Assembly (NCBI GenBank): GCA_036244855.1
Contig: BQKZ01000002.1
Coordinates: 267,294-331,293, forward strand
Reading direction: 5' to 3'
DNA: 64,000 nt
Source of the DNA: Temnopleurus reevesii
Lineage: Eukaryota > Echinodermata > Echinoidea > Temnopleuroida > Temnopleuridae
In this document: positions 47,320-60,836 of the stretch, one piece after another
How the letters are laid out: each line of letters opens with the position of its first letter
Position numbering within the stretch: the first letter of the stretch is position 1
Translations under genes and position numbers: made by a program
The notes under the pieces: model-generated
What the model was told of the DNA's origin: nothing
Seen by the model: the letters and a program-made list of their open reading frames with translations, nothing else
Databases searched by the model: none

Positions 47320-48520
47320 ACTGCCATCTTACCCCAGTTCTTGTAGCACTGCTTTGTGAAACATGAGCAGTCTTCTTCATACAATGCTCAGAGAGAAAAG
47401 GCTGGCTCTACATCATGATAGACACAGTGCACTCCTTCAAGTGGATTTCTCAGAAAATTTCACATGTGCTGCATAAGACGAGATCCAGAGTGCACATTGG
47501 AATCAGCGACAGGTCTCCCTTTTCACAGTGCAGCTCTCTTGCACACTGCATCCCTACGTTCTTATATCCTGGCATCAGATGACCTCACACACTCTAAGGA
47601 CACCATCATAGCCTACCTGTGCTGCTGGGATATTTACCAAATGAAGTAACAACAGTTTCTATCTGGTCAGATGGACCAGCTTCTCAATTTAAAAACAAGT
47701 TTGTAGCATCTGTCCTAGGATCTCTTCAAGATGCCAACAACATTCAGATCGAATGGAACTTTTGCGACTTCCCACGGGAAAGGCCCGGTTGATGGAATTG
47801 GAGGCTCAGCCAAGCGCTTCGTCATGCAGAAAGTTCTAAGCCGTCAACACATTGTCAAAGATGCAGAAAGCTTTGTTGCTGCTGCAAGTACCATGGAGAA
47901 AGTGTGTGTCACTGAGGTTAACTCGGTGCAGATTGCCAAGAAAAATGAAAAGTTAAATCTCGATTGCGTTTTCTTTAACGCCAATGCCATCACTGCCATA
48001 GCTAAGATGCATTGCCTGATGGAGGAGGGTGCTGAAGTGGTGTCTCACATCCAACCAAGGACAACTGCACAGACCAGGGGGGTGTTTCATCAAGATTTGT
48101 CGCAGAGACAATTAGTCAGCGCTGACAAATTCCTTGATTGTGATTGGATGAAACGCACTATCACTGACTGTTGCTATGGGAACTGTCGGAAAATGACTCC
48201 TTGTCGCTGCGACAAATCTTGATAAAACACCTCCCAGGTCAACACAGATGAGTTGTCAACAAAGGACAATCATGAGTCTAGTGCAGTGGGAGAGTGGTAT
48301 AAAGTGCAATATGAAGGCAAACAATTTCCAGGTGAAGTTCTTGCTGTGCATGGGGAAGAGTTCCAGGTGTCGATTATGGAGCCAGTGGGAAAATATTGGA
48401 AATGGCAAACAAGAATAGATTCCATTTTCTACATGAAGGACAAGATGATTTCTAAATTGGCAGTTCCAGATGGTGTTAATAGATGGGGACATTGCAAAAT
48501 TTCAGTTGAAATATAACCAT
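47320..48520 (+). pseudogene. Frameshifted transposon-like gene with conserved DEIQSAHW / SDGPASQFKN / HGKGPVDGIGG blocks
   Basis: Conserved-looking blocks follow each other across three frames: VDFSENFTC (47441), DEIQSAHWNQRQVSLFT (47477), SYILASDDLTHSKDT (from about 47560), WSDGPASQFKNKF (about 47664), ATSHGKGPVDGIGGSAKRF (about 47770) and, after an inserted MITE, GEWYKVQYEGKQFPGEV with SIMEPVGKYWKW and a final WGHCKIS. From memory, this order of blocks matches a large, poorly characterised animal family that is often multi-copy and likely transposon encoded; the spaced acidic residues suggest a DDE-type nuclease fold, but this is inference. A stop after FTCAA and at least three frameshifts mean it cannot make the full protein. 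Confidence 0.6.
48077..48235. mobile_element. Foldback MITE nested in the transposon-like pseudogene
   Basis: Ends GGTGTTTCATCAAGATTTGT and the inverse complement of ACAAATCTTGATAAAACACC pair over about 29 bp; GTCGCAG / CTGCGAC continues the arms. The element is about 159 bp. It sits between the HGKGPVDGIGG half and the GEWYKVQYEG half of the pseudogene. Frames remain open through it by chance. Confidence 0.75.
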
Positions 48521-49173
48521 GAACTGGATCAGTGCATGAGAATCGATTCAACGGAACCAAGATTTTTCGGGGCCAATTTATCACTTGGAATGAAAGAATG
48601 CAAAGGAACTATACTGACTTGTTAAAATTTTCAAAATGTAGGTTTTACAATATGAGGAATACAGCTACGTGTATCTCTCACAGGCTCAATAATAGTACAT
48701 CAGAAAAAGAAAACAATGAAGATAGTGTTTTGTGTTTAAAAGGTACACTAGACTTTAGCTTTAGACCAAATTAATGTGTATGTAACATCTTTTTATTAAG
48801 ATTATAATAGATGAGGTACTGGATTAATAAACAATTTATGTAGTAGTTTTTCTGTTTATTCATCAATTATTAAGATCCATGGCTATTAAAAACCAACCCA
48901 ACTTTCAGTTAAAATTATTTAAGAACATATACATGTTATATATTACTTAAACATACAATTTAACCCATCCCGTCAACAAAAGCTGGCATTGTGGAGAGAT
49001 GATATTTTTTAAACATTATCAAATGTTACCTTACCTGAGTAAAGACCTTGCCAGGGGTTTAATATGAACAGTTTTCCTCATGTAAAATGATCCCTTAGTA
49101 TATTACAGGATATTGAGTGAAGGGGAGAGGATACAATTGCTCTTCATATAGCATTCTCCCCATTGGACATATT

Positions 49174-49563
49174 GTAACGTTACTAACCGTAACGTGACTA
49201 ACCATGATTTTTGGATGTAACTTGAAAAAAAATAGTCAAGATGTTCTAAATATTAGCTCAAATATCTGTTGTTTCACCAGAAGTAAAATGAATATAGTTA
49301 AATCTTTGAGGTATCTAACAGTTTAGGAAACTATTTGTCCAAACTCCTTAGGTTTTTATCCATGTCCTTATTTGGTAACGTTACTAACCAACATTAAAAC
49401 TCGCCATTGCAACTGAAAAAGTCATTGAATTGTGTTTATTCTTTCCTGTTCCATAGACCTAAGGCTGATGAACATGTTATAACATTAATGGTAACATTAA
49501 ATCAGCAGATGGGGATGATACAGTGCTATTAGTTATGAAAATGAGTGAAAAATGTAACGTTAC
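49174..49563. repeat. Three spaced copies of the palindrome GTAACGTTAC
   Basis: The 10-bp palindrome occurs at 49174-49183, 49375-49384 and 49554-49563, each followed by TAA. A near copy (GTAACGTGAC) follows the first. The spacing is about 180-200 bp. Function is unknown. Confidence 0.6.
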
Positions 49564-49579
49564 TAATTATGGAATTGCC

Positions 49580-49641
49580 CATGTCACAAACATACATGTA
49601 CCCTAAAACAAAAGAAAAATTGCCTACAAATCACAATTTCA
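49580..49641 (+). repeat. 62-bp exact duplicate of 50775-50836, ending at a single n
   Basis: The 62 bases match exactly those at 50775-50836, and the first copy ends one base before an isolated n (49643). This is likely another contig-join effect. Confidence 0.8.
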
Positions 49642-50774
49642 CNTTTAATCATCACGAAACAATGTTAAATGTACACAACCCTTTCTTTGGAAGTATGAAT
49701 ATCTGAAAGTATGATGGAATAAAATTAAGCATAAAAATAAAATCCCGAAAGAGTAAAAATATAAATGTATCAGTGCTCAGAAAGTATGTGGTTTTGGGAG
49801 AGCAAGACAATCATGCTCTACTTGCCAATGCTCCAGCAAGAATTTATGTTCCCATTGGACATTACTGATGAAAGACAAGCATCCGGTCAAACATTCATTG
49901 ATTTTAAATGATTTATTGGATTTATCTGAAGACATACAAATGCACATCACCAATTCCCATTTTAGCGAAAGGTTTAGAATAATGAATATTGCACCTGCAG
50001 AATAACCTAAATTTAATTTTTGTTCTTCAAAATGTTAAGGTATTACTTTGATGTGAAGTTCGGGATTGAAATATGAACATACAAGTCAATAACTGTTAAC
50101 TCACACCGACAGGCTACACCAAGATGTTACGAAAATCAAATTAAATCCAGTAATTACTGATGATGTTAGGAAAAATATCAGATCTTCAATTCATTTAGTG
50201 TTTAACCTGGTATCAATTAAGCAATTTTATTGAATTTCTTGGCAAATACTACACAACTCAGGTTCTAATTAGTAGAACTACATACTGTACATGTATGATG
50301 GATCTCTTCTGATACTCACTTTCTCCCTTTCATTTTTCTTCCTTTCCTACAATCCCTTGGCTCCTCCTAATCACATCCTCTATATTAATTAATTACTCTC
50401 ATTATAATCATTTTTTTCTCTTTATCTCTTATTATTCATCATTTCAGCCCACGATATCCCTTGCTATATATTTAAAAAAAAAAACGTAAAGATGTGCTGG
50501 AGGCATACATGTAAAAACACATCAAGATGAAAACATCCAGTATCTGACAAAACTGCTTCTTTTTCTAGAGCAATGAGTCATCAGAAATTTTCAGATCAGG
50601 AAATTCTATCTTGTTTTTGTGTACAGGATTTTTCAAGAGGAAGTTTCAACCTTAACAATATCGATTAAAATCAAGGATCGTGTAAACAGGTACATCGACA
50701 GTAAAGCATGAAGTATAAAAACAATCATGATTTCAAACTGTTAGAGGATGACCCACGAAAAGATAAATTTTAAG

Positions 50775-50836
50775 CATGTCACAAACATACATGTACCCTA
50801 AAACAAAAGAAAAATTGCCTACAAATCACAATTTCA
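50775..50836 (+). repeat. Second copy of the 62-bp direct repeat
   Basis: Identical to 49580-49641, with unrelated flanks on both sides. Confidence 0.8.
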
Positions 50837-53154
50837 TTGTTCTCTTGCATTTGATTTTTTCAGATCTTACATGAATTCAAAATTTTGCCAATGAAGCCAT
50901 TTTTTAAGATGGTACATGAAACGTGTTGTAGGGGTAAATGTGAGGGATAGCTGATGGTCCAACTATATCACTTTTGACCGATAACTTAGCCAACATGCAA
51001 AAGGTCAATTTAAAACCATGGCATACTATTTTGAAATTAAACTTTTACTCCATAGCATCACATTGGTGCCCAATAAACTCAATTACAATATATGTCCTAC
51101 AGTGTATCATGCAAATTTCCTTTTGTCTAAAAAGTCATTAATTAACCACAGAGCTTGCTGAATGAAATGAAACAAGAAATTCGGAATGCACCTGATCTTT
51201 CAACACCTCCATATCCTGTTTCACAACTCATTTATAAATATGATGTTAAGACAGCTCGATCCGGTTCCAAAAATTTAACTAAAATCCAGAACAAAAACTA
51301 TTAAAAACTTTTTGGATAAGCTAAATTTTATATTGTATGGAGGAGTTGGCATGTTTGCTGAGGTGATTTAAAAATAAAAGTGTATTGGTAACTACCATGA
51401 CAACCCATTGTAATCAATAATATACAATGCAGAAGTGAGTATGGATGATATCTTTCGACCTACATTTATGTACTGTACATGTACAAATGAAGGATTCTTT
51501 GGTATATCACTAACAAAGATACCTGAAATAGGACATGATTGAATCCTGGAAAAATTGTTTACTACAAACAGATAATGGAAACACTCTGGTTTCACTTTTA
51601 TTTTCTGGTTGCCAACCAAACAACCTTGGAATGTGACTATAGATGAGAAAAATAAGCAAAATATTGGTAATAGCTTCCTGAAAAGGGGGTTGATGGATTT
51701 ACATCAAAGTTTCATGCTTCAACTTCATATAAAAAAATGACTAGGTAGCATTTCCTCATCATGAGGAGACTTTGTTTGTATCTAAATCTAATTAACAATT
51801 CTTGAAGTGTTTCTAGAAATAGATCAACATGATATTTTATATAAGCAAACTAAAAAAATCCATATGATTATAAATTCAGAGATCCTGGTGGGAGTTTTTT
51901 TTAATGAATGAGTGTAGCTTATTGATGTAAATTCCCCATCAATCTTGGATGAAAATAGATCAAAGTCTCAATTTCTTAAACTAATTTGAGTGTCAAGGAC
52001 TGAATTGATCCCTTAAGTTTAAAGATAAAGACTGGGAATGAAAAATGTATTTGGTTGCAATAGTCTTCTATACATTAATTAATCTTGCTCACAAATGCTC
52101 AATAGAACAAAATCTTGTACTGAAAGCTTGTAACTTAAGTATAAATGATACTGTATTTCAAAATAGTGTACACAGGTACTTTTTAGAATCATGTTATCTT
52201 CATTTCCAGAAGTTTTAAAATAATAATAAATAGAGTAAAGCATATAGGCCTACAAAGTGTATGAAAATATGAAAACGGGAAATCAGTTTTTCATCTCCCT
52301 CACATAAAATGCGAACATGCAAAAAAATCTATAATACCTAATTTTAAACTAAAATATACATAATTTGTACAGAAAATTTTTTCCACTCTCTCTTATACAG
52401 TTAAATACATTTTTATGATAAATGTGTTATAAATATGGTAAATTATCATTATTATTACAAAGAATCTCAATTATTTGAAGGGAATGAGATGCAATGAACA
52501 TCAGTTAGTTTTGCAACCTAAATATTAATAACTAAGAATAACTATATCTAAAATTTGAAAAGTGCCTAAATCCAAACAAGTTCAAAGCGCTTTACAAAAT
52601 GAAGTATGCTCTCAGCCATATTGAGGCACATGCCAGTCATGCAATTGTGTACATCAATCTATACTGGCCCCGGTAATTAGGAAGGAAACAGAATGGAATC
52701 AAAGCCTAACCTATTGCTAAGATTCCACCTTTAACGATAGCCTCCATGACTACAGGGGTGCGAGGGAAAAGAAATCAAGTTGTTTACTCCGCCAATCGGC
52801 TTGCCTCCAATTTCAGTAAATGAACCTTCCTGTCATTTGCAAACCACTTTCATCTGATTCCCGTTGTCAATCTGTGCCTAGCTTGTTTTACCAGAATTTC
52901 CCCTCTTATTTTCTCTCTCGTGTCCTCTAATAAAACGCTGTTGACTCGTTTAGAATGTTTGCTCTGATTCCGGGTAGCTTATTTCCGAAAACCATGATTT
53001 CTGTAGATCAGAGGGTGTGTGTGTTTGTGTGTTTGTGAAGTAAGGAATCTGCCATTTGATTTGGCTTGCATACTATGTACACTACAATGTAGGTAAACAA
53101 TCCTAAGAGCAAGCAAACAAGTGCACAGACACACGCACATACATGCAGACGGAC

Positions 53155-53182
53155 AGACACACACACACACACACACACACAT
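53155..53182 (+). repeat. CA microsatellite
   Basis: An uninterrupted (CA)n run of about 12-13 units. Confidence 0.85.
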
Positions 53183-56100
53183 GTATACACACTCACAAAA
53201 CTTCACTTCTAAACATACATACACTGTGTCCAATACACACATACAAGGACATTTCCAGACATCTGATGTATTACAAAAATAGAAATACAATTCCCTGAAA
53301 GTGTTTGATGGAACACAGTGGAAAAGGTCAAATGATTTGAAAAAACATGTTTTTTTCCTACAGGGAAAATGACTCAAAGGGCATTGCGAGCTCTACTATC
53401 AATGAGAATTGTGTACTTCAACTCCATCAGATTAAAAAATATAACCTTTCTCAAGAAGAAACTTATTAATGATTATCAAGAGACTATAAGTATAACTCAG
53501 CAAAACATAATATATGATAAAACAATTTAGGGGAAGGCTTCATGATGTAAAAGCTTGTCATCCTCTATATTTGATATCAAGGCGATTTAACATGTAATTA
53601 AAAGATAAATATGCAGTTGCCTTTCTTTCCATCTTCATTTCTCATCCTAAAATACTCTATGTTTGATCTTATCAATTCACTTTTTCACTTACAATTTAAT
53701 TTGTGAGAGGTTTATCGATCTTTACCTTCTTCTTCTCCTTCTTTATCTCATCCCCATTCCTACATAAATTTGTCATTGAAAATTTTCTCACTCCATCATA
53801 CATTTACAAATGTGACCCCATTTTATAATTTTTTTTCAATCTACAGCTGCTTCACCAGCAATTCCGTCTGCAACATCAACATACATGAGCAAGTAATTAA
53901 ACTTCTATTTTATCTATCGTTCTATTTCATTCTTTAAATTATGCTCTTTTGTCAACTACACACTCCAACATACAATATTACATGTACTTCATCATCATTC
54001 TGGCCCGTTTTTTCTTCGCTCTTTTTATATCATAAATTTCTCTCTTTGGGTTCTTCAATCCCTTCATCCCTTTTTCCCACTCAGTTCCTAAGAGTTGTTT
54101 TTGCTATGCCTCTTTTGTTCTAAACAAATGGCAGAAATAAAAGTAAGTGATATCCTACAAAAGCTTCAAATCAAATTGCATCATCCATTGTGAGTAGACT
54201 GTCATTTATCATATTCTAGTTCGTTCATTATCTACTCCAATTCTTGGTTTTTAGACTTTATTCACTTCATATCTACAAGTACTTTGTTTAATCCAATATC
54301 TCTCTCAGAGTTAATTTCAACCAACGTCACTTTGCTTCTGATATTTCAGCAGTAAATTGGTTCTCCCTTGTACCTTTTTTAAAGTACAAATATTGTCTGC
54401 TCTAAATGTGTAAGGAATTTAAGGATTATGAATACACTGTAGTTCTCACACTTTCTCCAAAATAAACTATGCAAATAAAAATTCAATGTAGATTAAACAT
54501 GAATTTACATTCCATAAAAGTGGTGACACTACAGATAATTAGTTATCTAAATCACGAATACTTGTTAGTCAAAAATTGTACATGTACACTAACAATCAAT
54601 TTGAATTGAAATTCGCATGTTGCCCTTACACATTATAGTAATCATTTTATTTCTAACAATTTGCTGTGTATTTGGGATTCATGACTTTTGAATACAACTT
54701 TTTAAAAATCAGAACTGGAAACACAACCTACACAATTGATGAAAATAAAAGATGTTTTATCAATATACTAGATATTACAAGATCCAACAGGATGTTTTCA
54801 CTCTGCGCTGTAAGTCCTACTCCTGAGAAAAGAGCTAGAGAAAGGAAGCAATAAGCTCAAACAAATGAGCCAACCATAGGTATTATAGAAACTCCTTCTT
54901 GCTTAAATCAATACTAGAGAATCAACATGTTGAAATCCGAAGAATGATTTAATTACTCTTTTCTGCATGCATACTTTTGGAAAGAGATTTCAGATATTGT
55001 ATGACTTATTTTTGAAGGACATCTTATTAAATTAAGATTTTATATCGTAGATATGAAATTCTGAAATTCTAGTATTGTGATCCTTCATTGATGATCAATG
55101 ATGATAAAAATTAATTTATCTGCTGTTTAACTCTCCAACTATATGTTGGTTACACATGTTCTTTTATGTATAAACTTGTACTAATGTCATAGGCATTCAT
55201 GTAACAAAGATATTTGTTTAATGATTGCACAGTGACTTTCTTGTCAATGACGAAGCAATAGGAATGTTCAATCTTTTATGTTATACAATAGAAATAAGAT
55301 GTTTTTAATCACTTTATTATTTGATAAAGTGTAATCCTTTAACTATAATACATTCTACCTTGCCAAAGTTGAATCTTTTGAATTGGAAGAAATGGCTTTG
55401 ACTTTACATATGAACGAAAAAATTCAACTCGTGCAGGGTAAAAAACAATAGTATAGAAAGAAGGGAATTGAAAAGATCTTTGATTATTATTTGATTCAAA
55501 AGTCAATCAACTTGACTGCACTTTACAAGTTGCTACAAATAATACTGAAAATTGAAGTGTCTTGGGAATCATCAATCATTACTACAATTATCTTTTTCAA
55601 TATCATGTATAACTAATAATCCAATATTACATTGTAAATGCAGCCTTCTGAGCTACATGTACATACATTGTCTTTTACTATGGTACACCATGTAAACATC
55701 TTTTTTATGACATGTATTTTTGGTCAGAAATTTTACAGTGCAAGTCAGAATTTTAAGTTGCTACCTGTTATCATAATAAAAGTAAAGAAAGAAAAATTCA
55801 GATACAATGCAGTGAATTCACTGCTATCTCATCATCTACATCCTTTCCGTGATTTTTGCTGTGATTCTGGGGGGGGGGGGGGGGCAAATGCCATCACTAT
55901 TTGGTTCATACAGTTGCAATTTTTCCCTTGTTGGGATGCGAAAAATCACGGCTGTGTGAATGCAGCTAATAATGTTTTGTTCGGGTAGGGAATGCTGTTG
56001 AAAGTGACATTTGTTTTTATATTGGTGCACTTTTCAATCTGGTTTTTACATGAAAGACATGTGACAAACAATTCTCGGACAGTATGGTTTTCCTGAAAAC

Positions 56101-57428
56101 ATTTCTGCTAAATAGAATTAAACACAACTCTGTTTATTCAACGTCAACCCCGTTTTTCCTTAAATTCACTTAATGACATTTCAAATGAAAAGTCTATTTT
56201 GGGCTTTACATACATATATACATGTCTATAAAATCAGAGCTTGGGGTTCAAATGTGCCGGTACTAACACCCCTATTCTTTGAATTGTTTATTGATTGAAA
56301 AAGAGAAGCCTAGACTATTTTTATTCCCATGCAGAACAAACAACATAAATATTGGCTCATACACAAAACAGTTCCTACCAGCACAAATAAACACACAATG
56401 ATACAACTGTACACGCAAACACAAACAAGATGACTTGTATCAAATATGAGCATATTTTTTTAAATTTACAGTACATCGACACCTACATGTAATAGCCAAC
56501 CTTTTAGCAATGTCATTATAAATAGAAACATGATATGTCATTAGTCAACTTAAAAAAAAATCAACCCAACACAACAGGATAAGGAGGAAATGGAATAATA
56601 TAATTGTTTCATTTTTTCACTTTAGCATGTGTTGATTACCATTGATTGAATAAAAAAAAACAATTACAACAACAAGAAAAATGAGAAAGATAGAGAGAGA
56701 TAAAGAAAGGAGGAGAGGGAGGAGAGATTATAGAGAATATAAATAATCTCAAAAAAGAATATGTACCTATATGTATGAAAGTTAAATATTAAATAAGAGA
56801 GAGAGAGAGGGGGCATGGGGTGAAGTATAACAAGAAGAAAACAAAAAACGGAATCTGATCAACACTCTGCACTAGAATAAATTTCCCCATTTTATAAAAA
56901 TCCTAAACAGCAAAACTAATTTCTCATTGATAACATACTGTACAGTGAGCATGCGAAGATCTGTGAATATTCATTTACATTACAGTAAGGCTTACAAACA
57001 AGGAAAGTATATTTTGCAAATCAATGACTAATCTTTGATATTACCAAGTATGAGTCAACATAACTGATTCTCTGGCAGCAAGGTACGATTTGAGGACATG
57101 CAATATCTAATGGTCACTCAAATAAATAGTCATAACTTATCAATCGCTCAAATTTTTAACAAATTCTTTTAATGTGTTGGTCTGTTGTTTTTTCTTGTTT
57201 AAAAACAGCAGAATTTTCCTGAGGCAGACCAAGCCTTTAATATATTAACTTATCTGCCCCTTTATTGTGGAAATACATGTACGCTGATTTACTAATACAT
57301 TTAAATTAGTGCATATTTATTAATACTAGCAAACGTAGTTGTGCATAGAGAACGCATAAATTTTGCATACTTCGTAAGCCCGCCACTTATATAATTTCTT
57401 TTACATTCATTATCATAATCACACTTAC

Positions 57429-57533
57429 CGCTCTGTTTCTCCTTTAAAAGTACTGTTTAACCAGAGAAGACACAGGGTGTAACAGCGTATACAAATGTCA
57501 ATTCATCAGCACATCTACTTCTGAATAGATTGT
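57429..57533 (-). other. Candidate AKT 5' UTR exon
   Basis: On the minus strand a good acceptor (CTCCTCCCATTTTGCAG, ending at 57534) and a strong donor (GCG then GTAAGT at 57428-57423) bracket 105 nt. The segment has no long open frame, as expected for a leader exon. Splice signals alone support it. Confidence 0.3.
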
Positions 57534-58490
57534 CTGCAAAATGGGAGGAGCAAAGATTTAAAGGATTAATCCATGCTAATTTATGAGGTCTTTTTTTTTG
57601 GGGGGGGGGGGCAACAAAACTTTTCTACATGGCACAAATGTATCGGCACAAATGAAAGAAAGCAGGGGCACTAAAACATCCACGGACAGTATAGAGGACT
57701 TTGCGGCCAGGAAGGGGAACAAGGCCTGGTTTTTAATGCCCTACATTTAAATGACACTGTGATGCTGTACATGTAGTTTTCATCATTTTTAAGGGCTTTT
57801 AAGTTGTTGGTTTTTCATCAAGTGAGTGTTCACAGAACATCTTTAGCACTTGAAAGTGCTAAAGTGGAGGGGCAGTGTAAAACAGTGTTTAACATGCATT
57901 TCTGAAAAAAAGAAAGAAAAAAAAGCAAGTGCTTTACATGTAATATGAATGTAAAAACAGCTCTTTCAACCCATCTACCAATTACAATGTCTTCCGTCCT
58001 GTTGACTTCTGTAATCAAGGTGGTAAAATATATGACCCTCACCTCCCCTTCACCTAAGTCCATGAATCCAAAAACTAGTCTTGTGAAATCCACTATTTAT
58101 TACTGTTAAAAAATAGTTGCACATGAATTGTAATGATCTTGACTCCAGAGAAAAGGCTATACATGCTGATTGATCAAATATTCACACATGCATGATATAT
58201 AATAATATACCATATAAAGACAGAAAAGCAGTCCTGAAGTCCTGCATTCTTAACGTAAAAAGAAAACTTTTCTGAAAACAAATAAATAGGGATTGTACTA
58301 TACATGTATGTATTAACATGAATTGTAGAGATGAATTAACTACACTGTAAAAATTTTGAATTAAAAGAATGTATTTACTTGACAGAAAGTGATATAAATC
58401 AATGAATAATGTACATCGTATACATGTACAGCACGCAATGATAAGCCTGGTAATACTTTGAGATACATACTGCTTTTTGGGGGATTACAG

Positions 58491-58775
58491 GCACCGTGGT
58501 GTAGTGGTCATGACTCTCGCCTTTCAACCTGAGGGTCGTAGATTGAAGTCCCACCCATGGCATTAATTTCCTTCAGCAAGAAATTCAACCACATTGTGCT
58601 GCACTCAACCCAGGTGAGGTGAATGGGTACCTGGTAGGAATATTTATTCCTTGAAACGCCAAGTGCTCTGCGCTGGTGGCTGCCGGGCTAAAGCCAGGGG
58701 AATGCAGCAATTGTACAGCGCTTAAGGAATTCTCATGAATTGATAAGCGCTATAAGCCGTTCATTATGATTACTA
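58491..58775 (+). mobile_element. tRNA-derived SINE, family D, plus copy
   Basis: The head GCACCGTGGTGTAGTGGTCA contains an A-box-like motif, and AGATTGAAGTCC is a B-box-like motif (near 58540-58551). The body has TGAATGGGTACCTGGTAGGA and the tail GATAAGCGCTATAAGCC with CATTATGATTAC. A second copy lies inverted at 63212-63334. Confidence 0.75.
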
Positions 58776-60836
58776 CATGTATTACAGTGCATAGAAAAGA
58801 GAAAAGAAACGTTAACACAATCATGTACATGTATTTCTGTAGCATTGCTTCAGAGAGTGATCCATCTCATCTAAAAAGGTTTTTAAAATTTTGTCTAATT
58901 TTGTCTATATTGTCAAAATACAAAACATGAATGCCAACGGATAATTCTTCCCAAGAGACAGGTGCGTTTCATAACGTTGTTCTTTTTTTGAATAATTCAT
59001 GCATTTGTTTTCATTTTCCTTTTCCCCTATCAACCATTTAAATGACTGGAAAAGTTTGGAGCCCAATTTTAGGTTGGCAGGTATGCTGTTCATGTCGTCT
59101 GCCTTGCTGCTTGAATGTATACAATTATATCCCATGCAAAGATGATCACATCAGAGGGCTTCTTTCAAATTCCAGAATAGTCCCATTCAACATCTTTTGT
59201 GTCGGAATTTCTAAGGTACAAATGTAAACATACTGTGCCTTTACTCTTTTGCTTTAATACCTCTGAATGACTTTGTACGCGCAAAGGTTAGGCTACACCT
59301 CAAATCAATCGTGCAGAATGAATGTTTTTTATTGACAATTATTCTTCCCATGGATTCTTCCGAGTCAGGGCAATAGTAATAAGACTGTAAATAAACAAAA
59401 AGGTAAACTAAACTTGTAAAAAAATACAGGACCAATTCATTCCAATCAAAGTTACTAAAAACTAAAAAATCTTTTTCAAACTTACAGATCAAACAAGAGA
59501 CATGATGAAATTTATTGAAGAAAAAAATTGTGAAAGCTAATAATTATCTCTCCTAAACTGAAAAAAGGTCTTTAACCTTGGCACTAGCCTACACTATTCT
59601 ACACATGTACGTGTACTACTGCTGAAAAGCTGTAGATCAGAATGTGAGATCATGCTACATGTATAGAGAGATATGTGACAAATGCTACAAACGCATGTAG
59701 TGACTATATAGCCTTCTTGGTATAACATAATAAAAGAAAATAATAGAATTGAGCTACTTCACTCTTCATTGTGTCATACATGAAGTACTTACATATTATC
59801 TGGATGTTTGACTAAGAAATTACAAACATGAAATGTAAGCCTACCTTACTAAAGCTATTAAACTGAAGAAAATGTGTTGGATCCTATTGTCAAAAAGATT
59901 CTTGATAGACATTAAAATGTCTCAAATTTGCCAATCAGAGTCTTTCTATTTGCTTTTGCATCACAGATGGGTGCAACAAGATCTTTCTAGCTGTCTATCC
60001 TTAATTCCATCAACAAAAAAAAACTTTTCTTGGAAATGTATTATAATCCAATTACATGTACATTAAATCTTCAAATTTATAAAGTTCTGTGATTTCAGAA
60101 ACAAACACCTTTGGTGTATAATGAGCAGTGACAAAGATCTACACTCTCTTTCTCTTGTTTTCTCATGGAATAAAATGAATACTAAAAGTTGCATGAGTAG
60201 ACAGGTCACCTGTGCTAAGTAAAATGCTTAAAGCCTGTGTTACATGTACACAGGCTTTTGATGTAATTGTGTTGACCATTGTTGACATCATTTATGGATT
60301 GCAACCAATAAAGGTACAATTTGTACTGTGATACCCTACATGTATAATGGACCATTATTCATCACTGTCAGTAATTATTTTTACATATGGTTTGACGAAA
60401 CAAGCCTTCAATTTACGCATTATATATTTTGGATTAAAAAAAAAAAACATTTGGCTTTACACTTCCAGTGCAGTGAAAATAAAATATTACTTTACCTACC
60501 ACAGAATTTTAGCATTTTCCTTAACAGACGTAAGATGTACATGAAGATACTATAAAACACAGCACCTATGGGCCACCATACTTTTAGGCAAGTTCATTCA
60601 GCTGTAGTACTAATAGTAATAGGGCACTTGAAAATGAAGCACCTTTTCTACAGGTGCATCATGAGTCAATCAAAGTGGGACTTGGTGCAGTTTTCAAAGT
60701 TCACTTTTTGAAAAGTTGAATTTGAGTTATGATAATTCTGAAACTTTTTTGGCTGAATGGCAAATTTCAAAGCAAATTTTCACAGGTGCATGTATGCTTT
60801 GCACATTATTAGTCAAAAACTCCAAATGCAGGATTT

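Larger units (their letters stand above)
48781..57428. other. Upstream non-coding region of AKT
   Basis: AT-rich sequence without recognisable exons. It contains the palindrome cluster, the 62-bp duplicate, a possible SINE-tail relic near 52560-52610 (CAAAGCGCTTTACAAA), a CA microsatellite at 53157-53180 and a G13 run at 55870. It probably lies in a 5' UTR intron of AKT. Confidence 0.45.
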
